Positions 24,431 to 31,031 of a DNA stretch of 64,000 nt are shown here, piece after piece. Source of the stretch: a virus; the IMG/VR virus record IMGVR_UViG_3300020083_000006, positions 1 through 64,000 of that record. One strand, given 5' to 3'. The notes beneath the pieces are model-generated. The model worked only from the letters and a program-made list of their open reading frames with translations. It ran no database searches and had not been told where the DNA came from. Numbering within the stretch: the first letter of the stretch is position 1; each line of letters begins with the position of its first letter. Made by a program: the position numbers and the translations under genes.

Positions 24431-25322
24431 AAGTCGTCTTTATAAATCTTTTTTCCTTTGGAGTCAAAATAACTGAATGAGTTTGGTTGTGAGTCACTCC
24501 ATCAAGTAGGAATGAGTCAGTCACTCCTGTTGCAATAAAAGCCGCTTTTCCGCTAACCATCCTGTCAGTATCGTACTCTTTTTCGTCTGTTTTGTGCATA
24601 AAAGCTGCTCGTTCTTTAAGTTCTGGAGTATCTAATACTAATCGACCTAGTATCTTCCCCCCAAGACTCTTAATAGCGGCAGCCGAGACAACACCCTCCG
24701 GAGCGCCGCCAATCCCCATCAACATGTCGTACTTGCCCATGCAGACACCAATAGCTGCCAGCACGTCTCCGTCGCTGATAAGTGATATTTTAGCTCCTAG
24801 TTGGGTAATTTCTTTAATCAAATCAGCATGTCTCGGCCTATCGAGGACACAGACTGTCATTTCTTCAATTGGCTTTTTAAGATGAGCTGAGACTTCTTTG
24901 AGATTTTCTTCGGTTGTTTTGAATAATGATATAGAGGCGTTTTTGGCTTTAGAGCCTACGACAATCTTGTCCATATAGCAGTCAGGTGCGCTCATAAGGC
25001 TGTACCATTCTCCTACTGCCATAACAGACAGAGCATTAGGCTTGCCTTTGGCGACTAACTCAGTTCCTTCAAGTGGGTCTACAGCAATATCGTACTTGTC
25101 GCCACGGCCTGTGCCAAGTTTTTCTCCAACGTACAACATAGGAGCTTCGTCGAGTTCACCTTCACCTATGACCACAATCCCTCTAAAGTTAATAGAATCA
25201 AATTCGGCTCTCATGGCGTCTACAGCAGCCCCATCTGCTGCATTCTTATCCATTTTTCCAATCCACTTAGAACTAGCAATAGCCGCAGCCTCAGTAACCT
25301 TTAAAAATTTAAAATAATCCAT
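24423..25322 (-). CDS. glpX: class II fructose-1,6-bisphosphatase (GlpX)
   Basis: This 299-aa enzyme hydrolyses fructose-1,6-bisphosphate to fructose-6-phosphate, a step of gluconeogenesis and sugar-phosphate recycling; cyanobacterial relatives also act on sedoheptulose-1,7-bisphosphate. All metal and phosphate motifs of GlpX are present: KNAADGAAVDAMR (Asp30), VIGEGELDEAPML (Glu56), DPLEGT (Asp82, Glu85) and GGAPEGVVSAAAI (Glu209). It is about 35 residues shorter than E. coli GlpX, mainly near the C terminus. The gene sits inside the packaging operon, 8 nt overlapped with the terminase, so it belongs to the phage. It is an auxiliary metabolic gene, inferred to redirect host carbon flow during infection. 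Confidence 0.9.
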   Translation of the reverse strand: MDYFKFLKVTEAAAIASSKWIGKMDKNAADGAAVDAMRAEFDSINFRGIVVIGEGELDEAPMLYVGEKLGTGRGDKYDIAVDPLEGTELVAKGKPNALSVMAVGEWYSLMSAPDCYMDKIVVGSKAKNASISLFKTTEENLKEVSAHLKKPIEEMTVCVLDRPRHADLIKEITQLGAKISLISDGDVLAAIGVCMGKYDMLMGIGGAPEGVVSAAAIKSLGGKILGRLVLDTPELKERAAFMHKTDEKEYDTDRMVSGKAAFIATGVTDSFLLDGVTHNQTHSVILTPKEKRFIKTTYG

Positions 25323-25330
25323 AAAATTCC

Positions 25331-25702
25331 TTACTTATCAGAAGGACTCGTATGCTCATCGCAAGCAACATAAAGCCAATGCTTTCCTTTAATTTGTCCT
25401 GGCTTAGAACAAACAGAACAAACAAACTGACTCATATCTTCAAACATAGAAATAATTCTCTCGTCTTCTTCTGTAGACGTAGTTGCATATGCCCGAAGAG
25501 TTCCAAACTTTTCTTTAATTTGTGTAAAGTGCAGAGGATTTTCTTCTGAAATGGGAACACCAATAGCCTCTCTTGAGGCTAAAAGATGCTCACACATGTC
25601 CCAAATTAATGATAACCAACCCTCGTTGACTTCTAAACCACACCTTAAGAGCTGCGGAAACTTGTCTTCAATGTCTTGGTATTGAATTTTCTCTGGTTTC
25701 AC
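25331..25702 (-). CDS. conserved phage protein with KFGTLR motif and Cys pair
   Basis: The 123-aa product has the pattern of a widespread phage family of unknown function: LRCGLEVNEGWLSLIWDMC, then IKEKFGTLRAYA, then a C-terminal zinc-ribbon-like part with CSVC and later ACDEH. I chose a GTG start preceded by AGGAG, which gives a 35-nt overlap with the metalloprotease gene. An in-frame upstream ATG would add 17 poorly conserved-looking residues. It lies just upstream of glpX. Role unknown. Confidence 0.6.
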   Translation of the reverse strand: MKPEKIQYQDIEDKFPQLLRCGLEVNEGWLSLIWDMCEHLLASREAIGVPISEENPLHFTQIKEKFGTLRAYATTSTEEDERIISMFEDMSQFVCSVCSKPGQIKGKHWLYVACDEHTSPSDK

Positions 25703-26270
25703 AAGCCACCTCTCCTGTCTCAGTAATGATTGACTGAGTAACTGTAGAAGCATTTTCTTCTTGTGTCAACGGTAAAGAGCCGCCAGCGCGTAAAAACATA
25801 GCTTTAATGAGCTGTGGCCAGCTACGAAAGATGGTCTGGTCTGAGATTAAGTAGCTATTCATGATGTCATCTTCCTCGTCGTAGTGAGAAAAGGGGTCGC
25901 CAAGGGCGCAGTGAGCCAGCTCGTGCGCAATCAAAGCTTTAGTTGAAAAAGAGTCTGAGTCCTGCCAGTCAAGAACCTCGACCCAGCGCTTTGAGGAAGA
26001 TACATAACACTTGCCAATAACAAACTTTTCAGGAAAAGACTCTACAATCCGTATTGACTTGATTTTATTAAAGTTTTCCTTGCACTTGGTAGATGTTCCA
26101 AACTTGTCACAATATCCGGCAAATTCCATAACGTGGGGAAGAAGTTTGGCGTCTACTTTATGGGTGTCAATATAAAAGGGTTGGGGGACTTCCACAATCT
26201 TTTCTACTTCTGTAGTTCCAAGACCTGTCCCACATCCAACCAACAATATAGCCATAAAGACAAAACGCAT
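25668..26270 (-). CDS. lipoprotein zinc metallopeptidase-like protein
   Basis: The 200-aa protein has a lipoprotein signal (MRFVFMAILLVGC, lipobox LVGC with Gly at +2, favouring the outer membrane). The mature part has cysteines at about 54, 63 and 88 and a zinc-protease motif ALIAHELAHCALGDP with His116, Glu117 and His120; His129 is a candidate third ligand and IMNSYL a possible Met-turn. A periplasmic peptidase in a phage could act on envelope proteins, in lysis or in exclusion of other phages. It begins the operon that leads to glpX and terminase. A shorter paralogue lies about 2 kb away. Confidence 0.6.
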   Translation of the reverse strand: MRFVFMAILLVGCGTGLGTTEVEKIVEVPQPFYIDTHKVDAKLLPHVMEFAGYCDKFGTSTKCKENFNKIKSIRIVESFPEKFVIGKCYVSSSKRWVEVLDWQDSDSFSTKALIAHELAHCALGDPFSHYDEEDDIMNSYLISDQTIFRSWPQLIKAMFLRAGGSLPLTQEENASTVTQSIITETGEVACETRENSIPRH

Positions 26271-26282
26271 AAGTCCCCCTAA

Positions 26283-26474
26283 CTACTCAACCACTTTAAA
26301 CTCTTTAAGTTTTGTACAAGATGAAGTCTGGCGCAGCATCATAAGTTGCGCAATAGACAGACTCACACATTGTTGCTTAACTAGATGACAAGCTAAAGTA
26401 GGCTCACCATCCTCAAAAATAGCCATAGTGTTGCCGCAGATTTGAAATAGGATAATGAGATAAATTAACTTCAT
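26283..26474 (-). CDS. small secreted Cys-containing protein, 63 aa
   Basis: Begins MKLIYLIILFQICGNTMA, a probable signal peptide, followed by a mature part of about 45 residues with three cysteines (LACHLVKQQC, SSCTKL). The ATG overlaps the preceding stop. Probably periplasmic and disulfide-bonded; function unknown. Confidence 0.6.
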   Translation of the reverse strand: MKLIYLIILFQICGNTMAIFEDGEPTLACHLVKQQCVSLSIAQLMMLRQTSSCTKLKEFKVVE

Positions 26475-26758
26475 TGCTCTTCATCCCCATAGTCTATATC
26501 GTCAAACTCTTCGAGAGCTTCATTGATGGCATCATCAATAAGACCAGTTACAACGTAGTCGTCATTCATTCTGTCTGGCTCTTCAATTCCTGTTTTATTG
26601 ACGCCAGAGCCGCTAAGAATACTTTGAATGATTTTTGCAGCATGGTGGTCGTTGGTATGGATAACCAACAGCTTGCCAAACATCTTGACTGACTGGAATG
26701 GGATGCCCATTTGAGTCAGGTAGCTAGAGGCTTGGAGCATGATTTTGTGGTTAGCCAT
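26471..26758 (-). CDS. unknown 95-aa protein with acidic tail
   Basis: Begins MANHKIMLQASSYLTQMGIP after AAGGAGTCTTGCC. The first 50 residues look like a small alpha/beta domain (VKMFGKLLVIHTNDHHAAKI). The last 25 are very acidic (EALEEFDDIDYGDEEQ), a feature of DNA mimics and of proteins that bind basic partners. No family recognised. Confidence 0.6.
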   Translation of the reverse strand: MANHKIMLQASSYLTQMGIPFQSVKMFGKLLVIHTNDHHAAKIIQSILSGSGVNKTGIEEPDRMNDDYVVTGLIDDAINEALEEFDDIDYGDEEQ

Positions 26759-26769
26759 GGCAAGACTCC

Positions 26770-26859
26770 TTAGTCCTGAAGGATATTAACAAGCAGTCCT
26801 GTCCCAAAAAGAACTGCCATGAAAGTAGCAAACATAAGAAACAATTGATACTCAGTCAC
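26770..26859 (-). CDS. 29-aa membrane micro-protein (GTG start)
   Basis: AAGGAGGTTTT precedes a GTG that opens MTEYQLFLMFATFMAVLFGT followed by GLLVNILQD, a single membrane helix. It lies between two genes in the same direction, 9-11 nt from each, and has one of the best ribosome sites in the region. Function unknown. Confidence 0.55.
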   Translation of the reverse strand: MTEYQLFLMFATFMAVLFGTGLLVNILQD

Positions 26860-26868
26860 AAAACCTCC

Positions 26869-27066
26869 TTAATAAACTTCTAATTCTGCCTTGGCCACAT
26901 TTGGAAAAGACTCAGCAATGACCATGGGTGTGTAAAAGTCACCCGCATTTACTTTTTCTATTTTGATGCGCTGTCCGTCTTTAAGGTGGACAATAAGATT
27001 TGCCCTACCATTGGGCGCACATTTAGCGTTAACTGCCTTTTTGATTTCGCTTGCTAGGTTCTTCAT
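26869..27066 (-). CDS. unknown 65-aa protein under a sigma28-like promoter
   Basis: The ATG giving MKNLASEIKKAVNAKCAPNG follows GGAGGTGATT, an ideal ribosome site, and stands 20 nt after a perfect FliA -10 (GCCGATAA). Beta-strand-like pattern in the second half (NLIVHLKDGQRIKIEKVNAG). Soluble, no motif. It is the first gene of a unit that continues with the micro-membrane protein and the acidic protein. Confidence 0.65.
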   Translation of the reverse strand: MKNLASEIKKAVNAKCAPNGRANLIVHLKDGQRIKIEKVNAGDFYTPMVIAESFPNVAKAELEVY

Positions 27067-27086
27067 AATCACCTCCATTACAATAC

Positions 27087-27113
27087 TTATCGGCTGTCTA
27101 GCGTTAACCTTTA
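27087..27113 (-). promoter_or_regulatory. sigma28 (FliA)-like promoter 3 (best match)
   Basis: Minus-strand TAAAGGTT, 11 nt, GCCGATAA. It differs from the FliA consensus at one of 16 positions and has exact spacing. It overlaps the stop codon of the upstream lipoprotein gene. Confidence 0.75.
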
Positions 27114-27436
27114 GGGCAGTCAAACACTTTTTTTGAAATTTTTTCTAAAACTTCAAATTTGCCTACATTACTAGATAGTTCTGTATCCCAGCGCCCATCG
27201 TCAAGAAGCCATCTGTAGTAATAACGGTCAACGCCGACTTTCTCAACTCTGACTCTATGGCGAGACTTAGTCTCTCCGTTTGGCAAGTCAACAATCATGA
27301 GGCAGTCGCCTATCTTATATTTTGGCTGACGCTTAGGTGCTTGAGTGGGGGTGGGTGTTGGCTGCGGAGCAGAATTTGGAACCTGCGGAGATGAAGCGCA
27401 ACCAACCAATAGCACACATAAAAATAAGTTTTTCAT
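27104..27436 (-). CDS. lipoprotein with SH3-like domain, 110 aa
   Basis: The signal MKNLFLCVLLVGC has a clear lipobox (LVGC, Ala at +2), followed by a Pro/Thr/Gln-rich linker to about residue 38. The mature domain (KYKIGDCLMIVDLPNG...YYYRWLLDDGRW) looks like a small SH3-like barrel, with two cysteines that may pair. Probably anchored in the outer membrane, facing the periplasm. Function unknown; one of four lipoproteins in a 4.3-kb stretch. Confidence 0.7.
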   Translation of the reverse strand: MKNLFLCVLLVGCASSPQVPNSAPQPTPTPTQAPKRQPKYKIGDCLMIVDLPNGETKSRHRVRVEKVGVDRYYYRWLLDDGRWDTELSSNVGKFEVLEKISKKVFDCPKG

Positions 27437-27478
27437 AAAAATACCTAGTTAGAAAAAAATAGAAACATTTCAAACTAT

Positions 27479-27691
27479 TTAACACTGTGGCTTATCGCCC
27501 TTCAACATAGCCTCTAAAAACTTGGCCAAATGGACGTTGCTTTCTTCTTTATTGAGTTTACTTCCCATCACAAACAGTACAAGAGTCTCAAGAGTCTTTT
27601 GAGCCTGTTCCATTGTTTGGCCATCTTGAACTAATAATGCCCTAACTCTGTCGTAAGCCTTCTGAGCGTCAAGCCATTGAGATTCTGTCAT
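27479..27691 (-). CDS. unknown 70-aa helical protein
   Basis: Begins MTESQWLDAQKAYDRVRALL after GGAGAACAAAAA. Entirely helical, ending GDKPQC. Cytoplasmic. No family recognised. Confidence 0.6.
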   Translation of the reverse strand: MTESQWLDAQKAYDRVRALLVQDGQTMEQAQKTLETLVLFVMGSKLNKEESNVHLAKFLEAMLKGDKPQC

Positions 27692-27735
27692 TTTTTGTTC
27701 TCCATGGAATGTTATTAATATTCTTTAGAATGCTA

Positions 27736-27879
27736 TTAACGTCCGACCAACTCATTCAGCCACTCGATGACCGTCTGGCCGTAACCATCTTTTATATGCT
27801 CATTAGGGGTCTTGTCAAACAAAACATGAGTCGGTGTATCAAGAAACTGGATGGCCTGTTCTTCCGAGTCATGAAGCAA
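27736..27879 (-). CDS. possible 47-aa ORF (TTG start) or 3' part of a frameshifted gene
   Basis: This frame reads well as protein (HDSEEQAIQFLDTPTHVLFD then KTPNEHIKDGYGQTVIEWLN) and ends in TAA, but has no ATG. A TTG with a weak GAG upstream is the only internal start. A GTG that overlaps the stop of the upstream 42-aa ORF opens the neighbouring frame (MSYREILCF...), and a -1 shift would join it to this frame. Either a TTG-started small gene, a programmed frameshift or a decayed gene is possible. Confidence 0.4.
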   Translation of the reverse strand: MLHDSEEQAIQFLDTPTHVLFDKTPNEHIKDGYGQTVIEWLNELVGR

Positions 27880-27895
27880 AGTATTTCTCGGTAAC

Positions 27896-28024
27896 TCACA
27901 AGTCCCACCTCAAACAAGCATACAACACCTGCTCAACTGGCCAATCATTTTCTATTGACCGCCTATTGGCCATTCTAATGACTTCTATTGACCAACCAAC
28001 ACTAAAATGGTCAATAGATTTCAT
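27896..28024 (-). CDS. 42-aa small protein
   Basis: The frame reads MKSIDHFSVGWSIEVIRMAN then RRSIENDWPVEQVLYACLRW, ending in a TGA that overlaps a downstream GTG (GTGA). The composition (amphipathic helices, Trp, Arg and Glu) looks natural and no other frame here does. The ribosome site is weak. Function unknown. Confidence 0.5.
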   Translation of the reverse strand: MKSIDHFSVGWSIEVIRMANRRSIENDWPVEQVLYACLRWDL

Positions 28025-28070
28025 CTGCACGTCATCTAAACTTCATTTTTGTAAAACTTTGTCCATGAGC

Positions 28071-28102
28071 TTATTATAGGCTACGAGCGTAGACTATAAT
28101 AA
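28071..28102. repeat. 15-bp near-perfect inverted repeat
   Basis: Arms TTATTATAGGCTACG and CGTAGACTATAATAA pair over 15 bp with one mismatch around a 2-nt centre. A further TTATTATAG copy lies at 28112-28120. Neither side has a T run, so this looks more like an operator or protein-binding palindrome than an intrinsic terminator. It sits between a lipoprotein gene and the small ORFs. Confidence 0.7.
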
Positions 28103-28121
28103 ACCAAATCCTTATTATAGA

Positions 28122-28484
28122 TTATTTACTTAGACCAATAGCCTTGGCAAACTCTTCTAAACTCAACAGGTCACTCTGAAGCGTGCTTAAATTCAGGCTG
28201 CAATAAAACAACTCTTGGTAGACAGCCGCCCTGTTGCCTCGGGTCACCGCCTCCCTATGAAGCACCACAGACCTAATAGGATTACCGTCTTCTGTCCAAC
28301 AAGTCTGCTCGTCGGCAGACTCGCTAAGGCTGTGAACTGTCATGGGAACATCGCACCTGTCTCCATGGACTTTTTTACAGTCGCCCACAAACTCTTGCAA
28401 GAAGTTGTCTGCTTTGACTTCGTCTGGAGTTTGCGGAGCGCCACAACCAACCAAAAACACAAATAAACTCAAATACTTAAACAT
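28122..28484 (-). CDS. lipoprotein, degenerate paralogue of the metallopeptidase
   Basis: The ATG giving MFKYLSLFVFLVGC (lipobox LVGC, Gly at +2) follows AAGGGGATTGATT; an upstream in-frame extension is a shadow of the next gene. The 120-aa product follows the metallopeptidase lipoprotein in order: FVGDCKKVHGDRC matches FAGYCDKFGTSTKC there, then an isolated Cys before a RSVVLHRE strand, then QELFYCSLN where the other has HELAHCALG. The zinc ligands are lost (HExxH to QExxY), so it is probably inactive and may bind the same partner. Confidence 0.65.
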   Translation of the reverse strand: MFKYLSLFVFLVGCGAPQTPDEVKADNFLQEFVGDCKKVHGDRCDVPMTVHSLSESADEQTCWTEDGNPIRSVVLHREAVTRGNRAAVYQELFYCSLNLSTLQSDLLSLEEFAKAIGLSK

Positions 28485-28497
28485 AATCAATCCCCTT

Positions 28498-28719
28498 TTA
28501 ATCACAAAAGTCTCCTGCCTCTTCTGAAAAGATTCTAAATTGTGGACCGTGCCAAGCCCATAGCTCATCATGAGCATCTGCTGCGGACCAACGCTCCAAT
28601 GAGCGCACGTAGGACTCCGCTTCGCCTAGTGTGTCAAACTCAGCCTCAAAGGATTGGTCAATTGTCCAGTTAGGCATGGTCATTGGAGCAACATCAGACT
28701 CAATAAGAACTGTGTACAT
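28498..28719 (-). CDS. unknown 73-aa protein under a sigma28-like promoter
   Basis: Begins MYTVLIESDVAPMTMPNWTI after GGGAGGTGCTGC. Mixed alpha/beta pattern with a helical centre (EAESYVRSLERW) and Trp-rich end; acidic. It is the first gene after FliA-like promoter 4 and is followed by the degenerate lipoprotein. No family recognised. Confidence 0.65.
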   Translation of the reverse strand: MYTVLIESDVAPMTMPNWTIDQSFEAEFDTLGEAESYVRSLERWSAADAHDELWAWHGPQFRIFSEEAGDFCD

Positions 28720-28751
28720 GCAGCACCTCCCGTAGTTGACTTACATAAGTC

Positions 28752-28778
28752 TTATCGGAGGGTCAACAAAAACCTTTA
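28752..28778 (-). promoter_or_regulatory. sigma28 (FliA)-like promoter 4
   Basis: Minus-strand TAAAGGTT, 11 nt, TCCGATAA, 32 nt before the ATG of the 73-aa gene. The -35 overlaps the stop of the Mom-like gene. Confidence 0.7.
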
Positions 28779-29630
28779 GGTGTTTTTTTCAACGAGGCTA
28801 GTTTCGTATATTAAATCTAAGGTTTCAAAATGCTCTCTTTTTAAGTATTGATAAAATTTGACTTTTTTATGCTTAAGCATTTGTTTAACTTCTCTTTTGT
28901 TACCAAAATACATAAGGTATTTCATTTTTTTATTACCTTTTTCAAAGTAATAACCCTCTTTTAAAAAGAGTTCTTTTTGCTCTGAGTATGATATTTTGTG
29001 TTTTTTTGAATACTTATGAATAATTTTTGGGTCTACTCTTTTTCCGTCGGGTCTGACAAGGTAGTTTACTTTGCTTGTGAAACCGTAAAAATTCCAATTA
29101 GTTGCCTGATATATCGTGCCTATTTCTCCAGCCTCTGGGTCTGAATACGCTATACAAAAAAGATATCCTTTTTCTTCTAATATCTTTTTGCATTTGCCAA
29201 TTAGATAGCTTCCGCAGTGCTGATGAGCATTACTTGCGCACGCACCCCTAACCAAAACAATTCCTTTGTTTTTATACTCTTCTCCAAATGGCTCTGATAG
29301 AGAAGCTGTTCCCGCCGTAAGGCCAAAACATGCAACGCCACATAGTATATTTTTGCAAAAAATTCCTATTGAAAATTTTGTCGTACCCATCGTGCCAAGC
29401 CACTCATACTTCAAGATAAAATCTTGAGCCTCTTTAAATGGGATTTCTTTTATCTCTATGTCCCCTAGGGGTATAACTTCATTGGATTCGTATTTTTCTC
29501 TTAGTTGCCTCTGAAAGCATTTCTTTTCAAACTTTTTGCCTCGATAGCCAACTTGCCTGTCGGCCATTTTGTAGCCAGTTCTTTTGCTAAAGCATTCTTG
29601 TTTTTGTTCTTCTTGAGTTTCGTTGTTCAT
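28776..29630 (-). CDS. Mom-like acyltransferase, DNA adenine hypermodification
   Basis: This 284-aa protein follows the plan of phage Mu Mom, a GNAT-fold enzyme that converts adenine to a carbamoylmethyl form and protects phage DNA from restriction. Matches: IKEIPFKEAQDFILKYEWLG near the start, a substrate-binding GIFCKNILCGVACFG strand, and the signature IAYSDPEAGEIGTIYQATNW followed by FYG (SDP at about 163; Mu has a similar F-SDP...G-IY-A-N). The C-terminal 70 residues are Lys-rich and may bind DNA. The ATG after GGAGATTCTT is preferred to a start 33 nt upstream inside the previous gene. Mom activity on this phage's DNA is inferred. Confidence 0.75.
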   Translation of the reverse strand: MNNETQEEQKQECFSKRTGYKMADRQVGYRGKKFEKKCFQRQLREKYESNEVIPLGDIEIKEIPFKEAQDFILKYEWLGTMGTTKFSIGIFCKNILCGVACFGLTAGTASLSEPFGEEYKNKGIVLVRGACASNAHQHCGSYLIGKCKKILEEKGYLFCIAYSDPEAGEIGTIYQATNWNFYGFTSKVNYLVRPDGKRVDPKIIHKYSKKHKISYSEQKELFLKEGYYFEKGNKKMKYLMYFGNKREVKQMLKHKKVKFYQYLKREHFETLDLIYETSLVEKNT

Positions 29631-29643
29631 AAGAATCTCCTGA

Positions 29644-29904
29644 CTACTCAAAAACTCTGCCACACTCGGCTCTTTGAGCGATTAGCGGGTTGTGGCCGCG
29701 CTCAGTTAGTGTGGCACGAAGCTTTCTGAGAGCTTGGCACCTGTTTTGACCATGCCCTGCAAACGTCGTACTGTCAATAGTAATAAGACAAATATGAGGG
29801 TCATAAACGGTCGCACATGCCATTTCTGCTGGAGACGGCTGTGGCTGTGGGGCAGGAGTAGACTGACAAGCAATCAAAACAAACAAAATTAAATACTTAA
29901 ACAT
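29644..29904 (-). CDS. lipoprotein, 86 aa
   Basis: The signal MFKYLILFVLIAC ends in a lipobox (LIAC, Gln at +2), followed by a short Pro-rich linker (PAPQPQPSP) and a small domain with four cysteines (MACATV, HICLIT, RCQALR, ECGRVF) that could form two disulfides. Predicted outer-membrane, periplasmic side. The signal peptide closely resembles that of the degenerate metallopeptidase lipoprotein, hinting at shared ancestry. Function unknown. Confidence 0.65.
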   Translation of the reverse strand: MFKYLILFVLIACQSTPAPQPQPSPAEMACATVYDPHICLITIDSTTFAGHGQNRCQALRKLRATLTERGHNPLIAQRAECGRVFE

Positions 29905-29917
29905 AAAATTCTCCTAA

Positions 29918-30598
29918 CTATTCTTTACTATCTTCTTCCAATGCTTTTAAAGCTTCAATTCGTTTTTCTGATGTTTCCAGCAGCTCAACTGTTTGAGCAT
30001 CTGTGACTTGAGTCTGCGTTTGAGATTGGCCGCCATTAAGAGTCAACGTCTGGTTGCTGACATTGACCAAAGGCTGCTTGGCTCCGAGACGCATGAAGGC
30101 ATCAATCTTATGAACTTCTCCAACAATTCCTAGAAAGTCTTTCATCTCTTTTATGTTCTTAGGAACAAAGCCAGAGTCGCCCGCCGCCATCTCGCCAGCT
30201 AAGACTTTTTTCAAGTCATTCTCAATAGCAATCTTAGTCATAGTAAAGATTGTGTCGATAGCCTCTTTACCAAAGACTTCCAAGACGCTGCCATCGGCTT
30301 GTTGATTGGCCATCTGCATTCTAAGGCACCAGTTGTACCGAAGCATACTCAATACAATAGTCTCAGGAAGATGACCTGACTGCCTAGCAATCTGAACACA
30401 AGTTCTGCCCATCGCGTACACGCCAAACAAGGCGGCTTCTTGAGAAGGACTAACAACCAACGTCTTTTGGGCAGCGAGCGCTCTCTCAGCAATGTTGCGC
30501 TCTTCGTCGTTTAGCCAAGCATAATCACGCTCGTATGACTCTTGTAGTTCTTTCAAGAGTTTCTGCTGAGCTAGTTGTTGTTCGGTCACCTTGGCCAT
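29918..30598 (-). CDS. unknown 226-aa protein, possible HTH (small terminase candidate)
   Basis: Begins MAKVTEQQLAQQKLLKELQE. The segment GVYAMGRTCVQIARQSGHLP (about 74-93) has helix-turn-helix-like spacing. The rest is helical, and the end is Gln/Thr-rich. A small terminase subunit would be expected somewhere near the large one and would have such an HTH and oligomerising helices, but the distance (5.5 kb) and lack of clear similarity keep this a guess. Other DNA-binding roles are possible. Confidence 0.45.
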   Translation of the reverse strand: MAKVTEQQLAQQKLLKELQESYERDYAWLNDEERNIAERALAAQKTLVVSPSQEAALFGVYAMGRTCVQIARQSGHLPETIVLSMLRYNWCLRMQMANQQADGSVLEVFGKEAIDTIFTMTKIAIENDLKKVLAGEMAAGDSGFVPKNIKEMKDFLGIVGEVHKIDAFMRLGAKQPLVNVSNQTLTLNGGQSQTQTQVTDAQTVELLETSEKRIEALKALEEDSKE

Positions 30599-30602
30599 AA
30601 TC

Positions 30603-31019
30603 TCACATCGAATAAGCCGGATTGATTTCCGGTAGTTGAGGCAATGTTCTCACAAACTCAATGTCTGCGTCAACTCCGGTAGTCCTTTGAAGTAGCACTT
30701 TGAACTCATCTGAAGATGCCCTGTGCTTGCCGACTCTCTTGAGCTTGATGTGGCGGAGCCAAAGCCAACTCAACAAACCAAAGTTTTCCCACTTTCCTTC
30801 GAGCAAGTCTCTGTTGACAGGACATAATAATACTTTAAAGTCGTCTCCGTTCTTTTGAACAACGACTATAGCATCATCTGCGTCAAACCATAATGATGTG
30901 CCGACTCGCAACTTGTAGATTTGATTTTGAGTAAGGTCTACGCCGAGAGTTTCTCGGCGAATAATTGATGCAAGTGTCTTTTGTCTAATTTTTTTATTTA
31001 AGTCAATAACATTGTTCAT
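30603..31019 (-). CDS. unknown 138-aa protein
   Basis: Begins MNNVIDLNKKIRQKTLASII and contains a beta-strand pair (SLWFDADDAIVVVQKNGDDF) and a Trp-rich piece (WENFGLLSWLWLRHIKLKRV). No signal peptide. It is encoded 4 nt upstream of the HTH-type gene and 12 nt after the fibre-like 824-aa gene. Family not recognised. Confidence 0.65.
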   Translation of the reverse strand: MNNVIDLNKKIRQKTLASIIRRETLGVDLTQNQIYKLRVGTSLWFDADDAIVVVQKNGDDFKVLLCPVNRDLLEGKWENFGLLSWLWLRHIKLKRVGKHRASSDEFKVLLQRTTGVDADIEFVRTLPQLPEINPAYSM

Positions 31020-31031
31020 AAAAATAACTCC

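Noticed and set aside
27940-28020. Three GGTCAATAGA-like repeats as possible iterons or operators
   Set aside because: They fall in phase with codons for SIE/SID in the 42-aa frame and are only three, so chance plus coding similarity explains them.
27709-28079. Two plus-strand frames of 61 and 81 aa
   Set aside because: They lie antisense to better minus-strand frames, have no good ribosome site and contain low-complexity residues; the neighbouring genes all run minus.
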